Positions 1-8,913 of a stretch of 64,000 nt of DNA are shown here, in pieces; the first letter of the stretch is position 1; the number at the start of each line of letters is the position of its first letter. The stretch lies in assembly GCF_000772045.1 (NCBI RefSeq), contig NZ_CP009754.1:7812001-7876000 (forward strand), given 5' to 3'. The notes under the pieces are model-generated. The model was not told the DNA's origin. It saw only the letters and a program-made list of their open reading frames with translations, and did not search any database. Source of the DNA: Streptomyces sp. CCM_MD2014. GTDB lineage: Bacteria; Actinomycetota; Actinomycetes; Streptomycetales; Streptomycetaceae. A program made the translations under genes and the position numbers.

Positions 1-2107
1 GGTCGGCCGCCCCGGCGTCGCCGCGCGCCAGCGCCACGTAGAGCCCGGGCCCGAGGGCGTGGCCGTCCACGGCCCGGCCCTCCCCAGCGTCCTCGGCGGA
101 CTCGCGCAGCACCTCGTCCCAGTGGCCCAGCGTGTACCGCACCAGCAGCCGCAGATACCGCATCTCCCGCGGGTACGGCGAGGACAGCAGCCCGGCGCGG
201 CGGGCCCGGTCCAGTCCCTCCGACGCCCAGGGCAGGCACTCCTCCAGGTCGCCGGACTCGAAGCAGCCGATGGCCAGGTTGAACAGCGCCCGCAGCTCCA
301 CCGGCGCGTTGCCGGCCCGCCGCGCCAGCTCCCGTGCCTCCAGCAGCCGCTCCCGGCCCTCGGGGGTGGCGCGGTTGTGGCCCTCCAGGCTCGTCAGGGA
401 GATCAGCAGATCGGCGCGGGCGTCGGTGACCCCCAGCTCCTCGGCGGCCCGCAGCGCCCGTCGGGCCACCCGCCGCGCCGTCTCGTTCTCCCCGACCTGG
501 CGGGCCGTCGACACGTGGGTGGCCGCCGCCCACACCCACGTCGCGGAGGGCGGATCGGCGGGGATCAGCCCCAGCGCCTCGCTGCTGTAGGCGTACGCCG
601 CCTCCAGGTTGTCGACGTCCAGGAGATTGCCGGCGAGGGTGTAGCGGACCCGGGCGGCCAGCTCCAGGTCCGCGTCCTGGCCGAGGCCGGCCAGCGCGGA
701 CCGGGTGAGGGAGACCGCGCGGTGCAGCTCACCGGCGTGCACGGCGGCCGCCGAGGCGCGCAGCGTGAGCGTCACCGCGTCCGGTCCGGCCGGCCGCGCG
801 GTCGAGTCCACCGCCGTCCACAGGTCGAGGGCCGCCTCGACGTGCCGCAGCTCCTCGGCGGGCGCGCCGATCCGCTGGGCGTGGTCGGCGGCCTCCAGGG
901 AGGCGGCGAGCGCCTCGGGCAGGTCGTGGCTCTCGCGGTAGTGGTGGGCGCGCTCGGCCGCGCTGTCCGGGCGCCGGCCCGGACCGGCGAGCAGCCGGGC
1001 GAACGCGCCGTGCAGCCGGGCCCGTTCGCCGGGCAGCAGATCGGCGTAGACCGCCTCCCGGGCGAGCGCGTGCCGGAACGAGTACGTGCCCCCGTCGCCG
1101 GAGACCAGCAACTGCCGCTCCACCGCCTCCCGCAGGGCCGACTCCAGCTCCTCCTCGGGCAGTCCGACGGCGTCCCGCAGCAGGTCGTGTCCCACCCGGC
1201 GACCGGCGACGGCTGCGGTGCGCAGCACCTGCTGGGCGGTCTCGGACAGCTGCTCGAACCGGATGAGCAGCACGTCGGCCAGCCCGCTGGGCACACCCGA
1301 GGCGGGCGTGTCCGTGGCGGCGACCAGCTCCTCGGCGTAGAAGGCGTTGCCCTCGGCCCGCTCCACGATCCGGCGCACGGTGGTGTCCGGCAGCCGTTGC
1401 TCCCGCAGCGAGCGCACCAGCCGCGCCACGTCTGCGTCGGGGAGCGGACGCAGCTCCAGCCGCTCCACAGCGGGCAGGCGCACCAGCTCCGCCAGCAGCG
1501 GGCGCAGCGGATGGCGGCGGTGCAGGTCGTCCGCGCGGTACGAGGCGAACAGCGCGAGGCGGTGGCCGGGCACCCCGCCCGCAGGCCGCTGGAGCACTCC
1601 CCGGCTGAGCAGGAACCTCAGCAGGTCCCGGGAGGACTGGTCGGCCCAGTGCAGGTCCTCGAGGACCAGCAGCAGGGGGGCGGCGTCCGCCAGCTCGGCC
1701 AGCAGGGCGGCCACACCCTCGAAGAGCCGCAGCCGCGAGGGCGCGGCGTCCGTTCCGTCGCCCGGGCCGCCGCCGAGCAGCCGCTCGGCCACCGGATGCC
1801 CGGCCAGCACCGGGGCGAACCGCTCGTCGGCCGCCAGCGCGCCGAGCATCTCGGTGAACGGCAGATACGGCAGGCCCACGTCGCCCAGGTCCACGCAGTG
1901 ACCGGTGAGGACCGTCGTCCCGGCCGCGGCGGCGCGTCCCGCGACCTCGTCCAGGATCCGCGTCTTGCCGACCCCGGCGTCCCCGGCGACGAGCACCGCG
2001 CGGGCCTCGCCGGCGCGGACGCGGTCCAGTACGCCGGTGAGACGCGCGAGTTCGTCCTCGCGGCCGACGAGCGGGCTGGTGAGAGAGGTCAGCGGCACAC
2101 CGCCCAT
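1..2107 (-). CDS. AAA ATPase of the large LuxR-type (LAL-like) regulator family, N-terminal part, cut by window edge
   Basis: The frame is open from an ATG at 2107 to the first base of the window, about 702 codons, so the C-terminus is missing. It opens with a short region reading SPLVGREDEL, a Walker A motif GDAGVGKT (residues 42-49) and a Walker B stretch LLLVLEDLHWAD (about 143-154). Helical, TPR-like sequence follows. This is the layout of LAL/MalT-type STAND ATPase regulators, which normally end in a LuxR helix-turn-helix; that domain would lie outside the window and is inferred. An AGG lies directly upstream of the ATG. The gene follows the zinc-finger gene on the same strand after 53 bases. 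Family call is firm; the ligand and target are unknown. Confidence 0.8.
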   Translation of the reverse strand, partial: MGGVPLTSLTSPLVGREDELARLTGVLDRVRAGEARAVLVAGDAGVGKTRILDEVAGRAAAAGTTVLTGHCVDLGDVGLPYLPFTEMLGALAADERFAPVLAGHPVAERLLGGGPGDGTDAAPSRLRLFEGVAALLAELADAAPLLLVLEDLHWADQSSRDLLRFLLSRGVLQRPAGGVPGHRLALFASYRADDLHRRHPLRPLLAELVRLPAVERLELRPLPDADVARLVRSLREQRLPDTTVRRIVERAEGNAFYAEELVAATDTPASGVPSGLADVLLIRFEQLSETAQQVLRTAAVAGRRVGHDLLRDAVGLPEEELESALREAVERQLLVSGDGGTYSFRHALAREAVYADLLPGERARLHGAFARLLAGPGRRPDSAAERAHHYRESHDLPEALAASLEAADHAQRIGAPAEELRHVEAALDLWTAVDSTARPAGPDAVTLTLRASAAAVHAGELHRAVSLTRSALAGLGQDADLELAARVRYTLAGNLLDVDNLEAAYAYSSEALGLIPADPPSATWVWAAATHVSTARQVGENETARRVARRALRAAEELGVTDARADLLISLTSLEGHNRATPEGRERLLEARELARRAGNAPVELRALFNLAIGCFESGDLEECLPWASEGLDRARRAGLLSSPYPREMRYLRLLVRYTLGHWDEVLRESAEDAGEGRAVDGHALGPGLYVALARGDAGAAD

Positions 2108-2160
2108 CCTGACACGCGGGCCGGACAGCGGGCCTCCCCGTTTGCCGGCCCGCGGCCGGG

Positions 2161-2514
2161 TCAGCGGTGGAGGGCGCTCGCCCAGTCGGCCGGGACCCGG
2201 CCCGCCGGACCGGGTGACGGCTGGTCGTCCGGGTGGCTGGCGGGCGGGGCGAGGTCCGGGCCCGACGCGCGTACCTCGTCGGTGGCGTAGTCCCAGTACC
2301 AGTCCTCGCCCGGTTCGAAGCTCTGCACCACCGGGTGCCCCGTGGACCGGTAGTGGCCGGTCGCGTGCTGCCCGGGGGAGCTGTCGCAGCAGCCGACGTG
2401 GCCGCAGCTCGCGCAGCGCCGCAGGTGGAACCACCAGCCGCCGGCCGCGTCGCACTCGGCGCAGCCCGTACCGCTCGGCGGGACGGTGGGGTCGATTCCG
2501 GTGTCACTGGTCAT
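2161..2514 (-). CDS. UBP-type zinc finger domain protein
   Basis: Encodes 117 residues. The central part carries the Cys/His spacing of a ZnF-UBP domain: GCAEC, then CASCGHVGCCD, then GQHATGHY and GHPVVQSF. In eukaryotes this fold binds the C-terminus of ubiquitin; in bacteria its role is not established. The ATG overlaps the stop codon of the upstream cNMP-domain histidine kinase in an ATGA, so translation is probably coupled. It is the last gene of a three-gene operon with the kinase and a response-regulator/thioredoxin-reductase-like fusion, which suggests a part in the same pathway, possibly as a zinc-dependent sensor or adaptor (inference). Confidence 0.85.
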   Translation of the reverse strand: MTSDTGIDPTVPPSGTGCAECDAAGGWWFHLRRCASCGHVGCCDSSPGQHATGHYRSTGHPVVQSFEPGEDWYWDYATDEVRASGPDLAPPASHPDDQPSPGPAGRVPADWASALHR

Positions 2515-4076
2515 ACCGGCTCCTCGGTGGCGTCGACTGGATCGGTGGGATCGGTCGGATCGGTCGGATCGGTCGGATCGGCGGGATCGGCGGGATCGGC
2601 GGGATCGGCGGGATCGGCGGGATCGGCGGGATCGGCCGGATCCGATTCCGCGGCGGTGAGCGGCAGGAGCACCTGGAAACGGGTGTCGCCCGGCTCGGAC
2701 TCGACGTGGAGGTCGCCGTGGTGCTTGTCGACCACGATCCGCCAGGAGATGTCCAGGCCGAGCCCGGTGCCCTCGCCCACCGGCTTGGTGGTGAAGAACG
2801 GGTCGAAGATCCGCTCCCGGACCTCCGGCGCGATCCCGGTGCCGGTGTCGCGGAACTCCACCAGCAGCCGGTCGTGGTGGAGCGCGGTCCGCACGGTCAG
2901 CGTCCCCTCGCCGCCCGCGTCGTTCACCGCGGCGACCGCGTTGTCGATCAGGTTGGTCCACACCTGGTTCAGCTCCGCCGGGTACGCCGGGATCCGCGGC
3001 ACCGTACGGTCGTACTCCTTGACGACGTCGATCCGCGGGCCGATCTTGCCGGAGAGCATCAGCAGGGTGGTGTCGAGCAGTTCGTGCACGTCGACCGTCC
3101 GGTAGGGCGCCCGGTCGAGCTGCGTGTACTGCTTGGCCGCGTCCACCAGGTGCGAGATGCGGGCGGTGGAGTCCGCGATCTCGTTCATCAACAGCTCGGT
3201 CTCGACCGTGTAGTTGAGCCAGCCGACCGCTCCGGGCAGGATCTCCGGGTCCACGGCCGCCGCGACCTGCTCCAGCCACTCGGTGTCCAGACCGGCCTGC
3301 ACGAAGGTCGGCGCCAGTTGCCAGCCCTGCTCGATCCCGTGGTCGTCCAGCCAGTCGCCGAGGGCGTCCTCCCGGTCGGACGCCTCCAGCGGACTGAGCG
3401 AGGGCGCCTTGGCGACCCGCTCCGCCGTACGCTCCTGGATCTCGATGAGCCCCGCCAGCGCGTCCCGGGAGAACGGGCCCTCGGCGATCACGGCGAGCTT
3501 GTGCCGCATCTTCGCCACTCGTTCCCGCAGCGTCGAGGTGGCCCGCACGGCGGCCGCCGCCGGGTTGTTCAGCTCGTGGGTGAGCCCGGCGGACAGGGAG
3601 CCCAGCGCCAGCAGCCGCTCGCGCTGCCCGATCGTGCGCTGGGTGTTCTTGGAGCCGAAGAACAGCCCCTCCAGCAGGTGCACCGCCATCGGGAACCACT
3701 CGCGCATGACGGCCGCGAACGTGTCCGCCGGCAGTACGAAGAACCGCGTCGGCTCGGTGACCCGCATCGAGTTGTTGTAGACCTGCGGGACCCGGTCACC
3801 GACGTACGCCTGCATCGCGCCCGCGTACACCCCGCGCTGCGAGGTCCGGTTGGTCTCCACGTCGTCCACGCCGACCCGGCGGGACAGGACGACCGTCCCC
3901 TCCAGCATGACGTAGAAGCACGTGGCGTCCTCGCCCTCGGTGTACACCGGACCCGGCTCGAACAACTCCACCCGGCCCTCGGCGCACAGCCGGCCCAGCT
4001 GCTCGGGCGTCAGCTTCTCGAACAGGAAGAGCTTCCCGATCTCCGCGGGGCTGCACGGCATCGGCCGGCCGCTCAC
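2511..4076 (-). CDS. cyclic-nucleotide-domain sensor histidine kinase
   Basis: Encodes 521 residues from a GTG that overlaps the upstream stop (GTGA), with GGAG six bases ahead; an ATG five codons later is the alternative start. Residues 10-130 form a Crp/cNMP-type beta-barrel. A dimerisation/phosphoacceptor region follows, with His167 in GLTHELNNP, then a GHKL ATPase with N-box NLIDNAVAAV (375-384), DTGTGIA and GEGTGLGLDI. No transmembrane segment is seen, so it is probably cytosolic. The last 43 residues are a run of DPA and DPT triplets encoded by a 9-bp minisatellite. The likely phosphorylation partner is the receiver domain of the gene just upstream (inference). Confidence 0.9.
   Translation of the reverse strand: MSGRPMPCSPAEIGKLFLFEKLTPEQLGRLCAEGRVELFEPGPVYTEGEDATCFYVMLEGTVVLSRRVGVDDVETNRTSQRGVYAGAMQAYVGDRVPQVYNNSMRVTEPTRFFVLPADTFAAVMREWFPMAVHLLEGLFFGSKNTQRTIGQRERLLALGSLSAGLTHELNNPAAAAVRATSTLRERVAKMRHKLAVIAEGPFSRDALAGLIEIQERTAERVAKAPSLSPLEASDREDALGDWLDDHGIEQGWQLAPTFVQAGLDTEWLEQVAAAVDPEILPGAVGWLNYTVETELLMNEIADSTARISHLVDAAKQYTQLDRAPYRTVDVHELLDTTLLMLSGKIGPRIDVVKEYDRTVPRIPAYPAELNQVWTNLIDNAVAAVNDAGGEGTLTVRTALHHDRLLVEFRDTGTGIAPEVRERIFDPFFTTKPVGEGTGLGLDISWRIVVDKHHGDLHVESEPGDTRFQVLLPLTAAESDPADPADPADPADPADPADPADPTDPTDPTDPTDPVDATEEPV
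2537..2642 (-). repeat. 9-bp minisatellite encoding a DPA/DPT tail
   Basis: About twelve tandem copies of a 9-bp unit (consensus GATCCCGCC on the coding strand) encode seven DPA and four DPT triplets plus a final DPV at the C-terminus of the cNMP-domain histidine kinase. Copies differ mainly at the base that switches Ala to Thr, so DPA and DPT units are clustered, as expected of slippage or unequal crossing-over. Confidence 0.95.
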
Positions 4077-5748
4077 GACTGCTCCAGGTAACGGTGGACG
4101 AGCATCACGGCCATGGCTCCCTCTCCGACGGCGGACGCGACCCGCTTGGCGGACTCCGCGCGGGCGTCGCCCGCCACGAACACGCCGGGGACGCTGGTTT
4201 CCAGGTGGTACGGCGGCCGGTCCAGCTCCCAGCCGGCCGGCGGCCGCCCGTCGGGCGTCAGATCGGGCCCGGCGAGGATGAAACCGCGCTCGTCCCGCAG
4301 CACCGTGCCGTCCAGCCAGTCGGTCAGCGGGGCCGCGCCGATGAACACGAACAGCCACTGCGCGTCGACGAGTTCGGTGGCGCCGCTGACCGCGTCGCGC
4401 AGCGTGAGCCGCTCCAGGTGGCCGTCGCCGTGCGCGCTCTCGACGACGGTGCCGCAGCGCACCCGGATGTTGGGCGTCTCCTCGATCTGCTGGATCAGGT
4501 AGTACGACATCGACGCCTCCAGGGAGCCGCCGCGCACCAGCAGCGTCACCGACTTGGCGCCCCGGGCCAGGTACATCGCCGCCTGCCCGGCCGAGTTGGC
4601 CCCGCCGACGATGTACACGTCGTGGCCCTGGCAGGAGGCCGCCTCGGTCAGGGCCGAGCCGTAGAACACCCCGCAGCCGGCCAGGTCCTCGGTGCCGGGC
4701 GCGGTCAGCTGCCGGTAGGAGACGCCGGTGGCCAGGATGACGCTGTGGGCGGCGATCGCCGAGCCGTCGGAGAACCGGACGACGCGCGCCGCGCCGTTCG
4801 CCTCCAGCCCGGTCACCTCGCGTGCGGTGAGGATCTCGGCGCCGAACTTCGCCGCCTGCCGCCGGGCCCGCTCGGTGAGCTGGCCGCCGGAGACGCCGTC
4901 GGGGAAGCCCAGGTAGTTCTCGATGCGGGAGCTCTGCCCGGCCTGCCCACCGGTCGCCGACCGCTCCACCAGCACCGTGCGCAGCCCCTCCGAGGCCCCG
5001 TACACGGCCGCGCCGAGCCCGGCAGGGCCGCCGCCGATCACCACCAGGTCGTAGAAGTCGGCCGTCGGCGTGGTCGCCAGGCCCACCCGGGCGGCCAGCT
5101 CGGGTGCCTCCGGCTCCACCAGCGGGGTCCCGTCCGGCGTGACCACCACCGGCAGCCGCTGCCCGTCCTGCCCGGCCGCGGACAGCAGCCGCCGCCCCTC
5201 CGGCTCGTCCGAGGAGTACCAGCGGTACGGCACCTGGTTGCGGGCCAGGAACTCGCGGACCTCCGACGACCGTGCCGACCAGCGGTGCCCGACGACCTTG
5301 GTGCTGGGCACCGGGCGGTGGTCGCCCGAGCGCCAGGCCAGGAGCAGGTCGTCCAGGACCGGATAGAGCTTCTCCTCGGGCGGGTCCAGGGCTTGAGCAG
5401 GTAGTGGTCCAGATCGACGACGTTGATCGCGTCGATCGCCGCGTTGGTGTCCGCGTACGCCGTCAGCAGCACCCGCCGGGCGCCCGGGTACACGTCGAGG
5501 GCCTGTTCCAGGAACTCGATGCCGTTCATCTGCGGCATCCGGTAGTCGGCGAGGATCACGGCCACCAGGTCGCCGCGCAGCTTCAGTTCCCGCAGCGCCT
5601 CCAGCGCCGACTCGCCGGACTCCGCGCGCACGATCCGGTACGTCGCGCCGTAGCGCCGCCGCAGGTCGCGCGCGACGGCGCGGGACACCCCCGGATCGTC
5701 GTCCACGGTCATGATGACGGTCCGTGTCTCCCCGTCGGCCTGTGCCAT
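4073..5748 (-). pseudogene. fused response regulator / thioredoxin-reductase-like flavoprotein, interrupted by an apparent 1-nt frameshift
   Basis: Starts at ATG 5748, with GGGGGACG just upstream. The N-terminal frame reads a CheY-like receiver (MTVDDD, acceptor Asp in ILADYRMPQMNG, Lys in LLKPW). After LLKPW at about 5387 it turns to nonsense and stops at 5038, while the -1 frame resumes exactly with DPPEEKLYPVLDD and runs to the stop at 4073. One C is missing from a GGTCCC run on the plus strand. The second half has a thioredoxin-like segment (GHRWSARSSEVREFL), an FAD motif (VVIGGGPAGLGA), GGQAGQSS, an NAD motif (IVGGANSAGQAA) and a C-terminal FAD loop (VFVAGDARAESAKRV). The usual CxxC pair is absent: YGSALTE replaces YCATCDG. 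It is GTGA-coupled to the histidine kinase. Without the indel it would be 558 residues; mutation or sequencing error are both possible. Confidence 0.85.
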
Positions 5749-5954
5749 ACGTCCCCCACGTCGAGCGGCCGGGTTCACGGCACGGCGTCCCCGTCACCGC
5801 ACCGGCCTGAGCCCATCGTATGTTCGATCGCCGCGCCTCGCTCAGGCAGCGGAGGGGCGCCGGTGCCGACCGGCTCCCCTGCGCGGTGAGGGGGACGGCT
5901 TGGGGAAGACTGGGCGTCATGAACGACGCGACCGCGACACAGGGAGGGACCCGC

Positions 5955-6827
5955 ATGACGCGCCCGATCACGGCCGGCCTGGACGGTTCGGAGGAGAGTC
6001 TGGCCGCACTGGCCTGGGCGGCGAGGGAGGCGGTCCGCCGCGGTGTCCCGCTCCACGCCGTGCACGCCTGGCGGTTCCAGGACCGGGGCGTGAGCGGCAC
6101 GGTGACCCGCGAGACCCAGGAGGGGTGGGCGCGGGACGCCCTCGCCGCAGCGGTCGGCACCGTCACCGAGCGCCACCCCGGCCTCACGGTCACCACGGAC
6201 CTGCGCGAGGGCGACGCCGTCGCGGCCCTGCTCGCCGCCGCGGCCGAGGCCGGGACGCTGGTCCTCGGCTCGCGCGGCCACGGCCCGGTCGTCGGCTTCC
6301 TGCTCGGCTCGGTCGGCCGGCAGGTGATCGCCGAAGCGCCCGGGCCGGTCGTCCTCGTCCGGGCCGGGGACGAGGCGAGCGCCGAGGCGGCCGGCCGCGA
6401 GGTCGTCGTGGGCCAGCAGGGCGAGCCCGAGGACAGCGCCGACGTCATCGGGTTCGCGTTCGAGGCCGCCGCCGCGCGGGGCGCCACCGTGCGCGCCGTG
6501 CGGGCCTGGGCGCTGCCGACCGTCTTCACCTACAGCCCGGGCTCCATGGCCCTCGCCGACGAGGCCGGCGGCCTGGAGCAGTACGAGCGCAAGGCGCTCG
6601 GCGAGGCGCTCGCTCCGTGGCGCGAGCGCTTCCCCGACGTCCCGGTGGTCGAGCACGTGGAGATGGGCAGCGCCGGCCAGGTGCTGCTGTCGGTGGCCGG
6701 GGGCGCCCAGCTGATGGTCGTCGGCCGCCGCGCCCGGCGCGGCGCCGTCGGGGCCCGGATCGGCTCGGTGGCGCACGGCGTGCTCCACCACGCCGAGTGC
6801 CCGGTTGCGGTGGTCCCGCACCGGTGA
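5955..6827 (+). CDS. universal stress protein, tandem UspA domains
   Basis: Encodes 290 residues as two UspA folds. The first (residues 1-145) begins RPITAGLDGSEES and ends with the ATP-binding signature GSRGHGPVVGFLLGSVG and VVLVR. The second (about 150-290) has VVGRRARRGAVGARIGSVA and CPVAVVPHR. Two-domain Usp proteins of this kind are common in actinobacteria and are often linked to dormancy or hypoxia. The ATG at 5955 is chosen because AGGGAGGGA lies just upstream; an in-frame ATG at 5919 is the alternative. It is transcribed divergently from the response-regulator/flavoprotein fusion, with 206 bases between starts. Confidence 0.92.
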   Translation: MTRPITAGLDGSEESLAALAWAAREAVRRGVPLHAVHAWRFQDRGVSGTVTRETQEGWARDALAAAVGTVTERHPGLTVTTDLREGDAVAALLAAAAEAGTLVLGSRGHGPVVGFLLGSVGRQVIAEAPGPVVLVRAGDEASAEAAGREVVVGQQGEPEDSADVIGFAFEAAAARGATVRAVRAWALPTVFTYSPGSMALADEAGGLEQYERKALGEALAPWRERFPDVPVVEHVEMGSAGQVLLSVAGGAQLMVVGRRARRGAVGARIGSVAHGVLHHAECPVAVVPHR

Positions 6828-6848
6828 GCATCCGGCGGGGGAGGCCGT

Positions 6849-8081
6849 TCAGTCCGCCGTGGGCTGCAGCGTCTCCCGCGCCCTGGGCAGGATGTTGACG
6901 ATGTAGTCCTCGACCGCCGTGTCCAGGCCGATGTCGTGCTGGGCCCGCTCGGAGAGGTACCAGCGGTGCTCCAGCAGCTCGTGGTAGATCTCCGCCGGGT
7001 CCATCGCGCCGCGCAGCTCCACCGGAACGGCGCGCACGGTGGGCCGGAAGACCTCGCGCACCCAGCGGTGGGCGAGGACCTCGGGGCGGGCGCCGAGGGG
7101 GTCGCCCGGGGCGTAGTCGTCCTGGGTGGCCATCCAGCTCTCCAGGTCGTTCAGCAGCCGCCTGGCCTGGTTCTCCTCGGCGTCCAGGCCGGTCAGGCGC
7201 AGCAGCTGGCGCTGGTGGTGACCGGCGTCGACGACCTTGGGCACGAAGGTGACGGTGTCGCCGTTGGAGGCGTGCTCGATCTGCATCTCGGCCACGTCGA
7301 AGCCGAGTTCGTTCAGGCGCCGGATCCGGCGTTCGATGTAGTGGTACTTGCCCGCCGGATAGACGGAGGTGCGGGTCAGCTCCTCCCACAGGCTCCGGTA
7401 GCGGGCGCATATCTCCGTGCCGAAGTCCACCGGGTCGACGGAGGGGTGCAGCGCCCCGGACGCCTCCAGGTCGAGCAGTTCGCCGCTGATGTTGACCCGG
7501 GCCAGGTCGAGGTCGTAGTCGCGCTGCCCGGGGCTCAGCCGGGGGTGCAGCTCCCCGGTCTCGGCGTCGACCAGGTAGGCGGCGTAGGCGCCCGCGTCCC
7601 GCCGGAAGAGCGTGTTGGACAGCGAGCAGTCCCCCCAGGCGAACCCGGCCAGGTGCAGCCGCACGAGCAGCACCGCGAGGGCGTCCATCAGCCGGTGCAT
7701 GGTCGCCGGGCGCAGCGTGGTCTCGAACATCGACCGGTACGGCTGCGAGCCGCCCAGGTGCCGGGTGACCAGCACCGGCTCCAGCGCACCGCCGGCGGCG
7801 TCCGTGCGGCCCGTGATCACGGCCAGCGCGTCCACCGCCGGGATGGCGAGCCGGTCCAGGTCCCGCAGCAGCTGGTACTCGCGCAGCGCGGGCCGTTCGG
7901 CCAGCTCCTTGACCGCGATCACCTCGTCCCCGGCGCGCGCGTAGCGCACCACGTGCCGGGAGATGCCGCGGGGCAGCGGCACGAGGTACTCCTCGGGCCA
8001 CTGCTCCAGCGGCAACTGCCAGGGCAGTTCGAGCAGGAGTGCGGGGTGCTCCGGATTGGTGGCGCTGATCTGCAAGGCCAT
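6849..8081 (-). CDS. DUF4032 protein with a kinase-like fold
   Basis: Encodes 410 residues. The N-terminal 230 residues resemble the lipopolysaccharide/protein-kinase-like fold: EVIAVKEL (candidate lysine), GFAWGDCSLSNTLF and YLVDAETGE in the places of the catalytic loop and metal-binding Asp. The C-terminal part (YHYIERRIRRLNELGF onward) matches what I recall of DUF4032. The substrate is unknown. It lies nine bases after the metallo-beta-lactamase-fold gene on the same strand, so the two are probably co-transcribed. Confidence 0.8.
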   Translation of the reverse strand: MALQISATNPEHPALLLELPWQLPLEQWPEEYLVPLPRGISRHVVRYARAGDEVIAVKELAERPALREYQLLRDLDRLAIPAVDALAVITGRTDAAGGALEPVLVTRHLGGSQPYRSMFETTLRPATMHRLMDALAVLLVRLHLAGFAWGDCSLSNTLFRRDAGAYAAYLVDAETGELHPRLSPGQRDYDLDLARVNISGELLDLEASGALHPSVDPVDFGTEICARYRSLWEELTRTSVYPAGKYHYIERRIRRLNELGFDVAEMQIEHASNGDTVTFVPKVVDAGHHQRQLLRLTGLDAEENQARRLLNDLESWMATQDDYAPGDPLGARPEVLAHRWVREVFRPTVRAVPVELRGAMDPAEIYHELLEHRWYLSERAQHDIGLDTAVEDYIVNILPRARETLQPTAD

Positions 8082-8090
8082 GCTCCGACT

Positions 8091-8837
8091 CTAGAGCGCC
8101 CGCTCCCGGGCCAGGTCCGCGGCGTCCTTCACCGGCCCCCGGTGGAGCGGGCCGTGGCCGGGGAGCAGCAGGTCGCCCTCCAGGCCGGCGACGACGTCGA
8201 GCGAGGCGACCGCGCGCGTGCGGTCGTGGTGGAACAGGTCGGGCAGCAGCTGCGGTCCCTCGATCCGTGAGATGGCGTGCCCGCTGACCAGCGCGTCCCC
8301 GGAGATCACCACCCCGGCGTCCGGGAGGTGGTAGACGCAGTGGCCGTCGGTGTGCCCGGGGGTGTGCACCGGTACGGGACGGCCGGGCAGGTCCAGGGCA
8401 CCGTCCGCCGGGAAGGCCGCGGGCGCGGTCACCGGATGCTGCTCGGTGCCGCCGGTGCGCAGCACGTGCCGCATCCACGGCAGTACGCCGGGCCGCCAGG
8501 CGTTGCGCAGCACGGTGGCGACCGACACCTGCTGGAGGAAGTCCCGCCGGGCGTGCGGGACCTCGGCCTCGTGCAGGAGGACCGGGGTGCCGTGGGCGGC
8601 CCGCAGGTACTCGGCCGAGCCCAGATGGTCGTTGTGGGCGTGGGTGATCAGCACCGCCGCCACCGCCTCGGGCGAACTCCCCACGGCGGCCAGGGAGTCG
8701 AGCAGCGCCCGGCGGTCGCCGGGGTAGCCGGTGTCGACGAGCGTCACCGCGTCGCCGTCGGTGAGGATGACCCAGTTGGTGTTGCCGCCGTGCACCAGGT
8801 AGGTGCCGTCGGCCACTTGCCGTACGTCCGCGCTCAT
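8091..8837 (-). CDS. MBL-fold metallo-hydrolase
   Basis: Encodes 248 residues from ATG 8837, with GGGAG four bases upstream. Metal ligands are clear: THAHNDHLG (residues 65-73), HTPGHTDGH and SGDAL, with a terminal LLPGHG. The sequence begins with the typical beta strands NTNWVILTDGDAVTLVDTG. Length and motifs fit the glyoxalase II-like subgroup, but the substrate cannot be read from sequence. A long inverted repeat sits 11 bases ahead of the start codon. Confidence 0.9.
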   Translation of the reverse strand: MSADVRQVADGTYLVHGGNTNWVILTDGDAVTLVDTGYPGDRRALLDSLAAVGSSPEAVAAVLITHAHNDHLGSAEYLRAAHGTPVLLHEAEVPHARRDFLQQVSVATVLRNAWRPGVLPWMRHVLRTGGTEQHPVTAPAAFPADGALDLPGRPVPVHTPGHTDGHCVYHLPDAGVVISGDALVSGHAISRIEGPQLLPDLFHHDRTRAVASLDVVAGLEGDLLLPGHGPLHRGPVKDAADLARERAL

Positions 8838-8847
8838 GGTCTCCCGC

Positions 8848-8890
8848 GTCTCTGATCGGCTGCGCCAGCGAGGGACAGCCAATCAGAGAC
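8848..8890. promoter_or_regulatory. 15-bp inverted repeat between alkB and the MBL gene
   Basis: The arms GTCTCTGATCGGCTG (8848-8862) and CAGCCAATCAGAGAC (8876-8890) pair over 15 bp with one mismatch (a G-U pair on one strand), around a 13-base loop. It lies 23 bases after the stop of alkB and 10 bases before the MBL start codon on the same strand. It could terminate alkB transcription or be an operator/leader hairpin for the MBL-DUF4032 operon. No T-run follows. Confidence 0.7.
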
Positions 8891-8913
8891 GGGGCGTGTA
8901 CGGCTGCCCGGCC

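Noticed and set aside
2537..2642. Tandem 9-bp repeats considered as a CRISPR array
   Set aside because: The units are contiguous with no spacers and encode protein in frame, so it is a minisatellite.
5386..5392. Programmed -1 frameshift in the response-regulator/flavoprotein fusion
   Set aside because: No canonical slippery heptamer (X XXY YYZ) and no clear stimulatory structure were seen at the junction; an indel is the simpler explanation.
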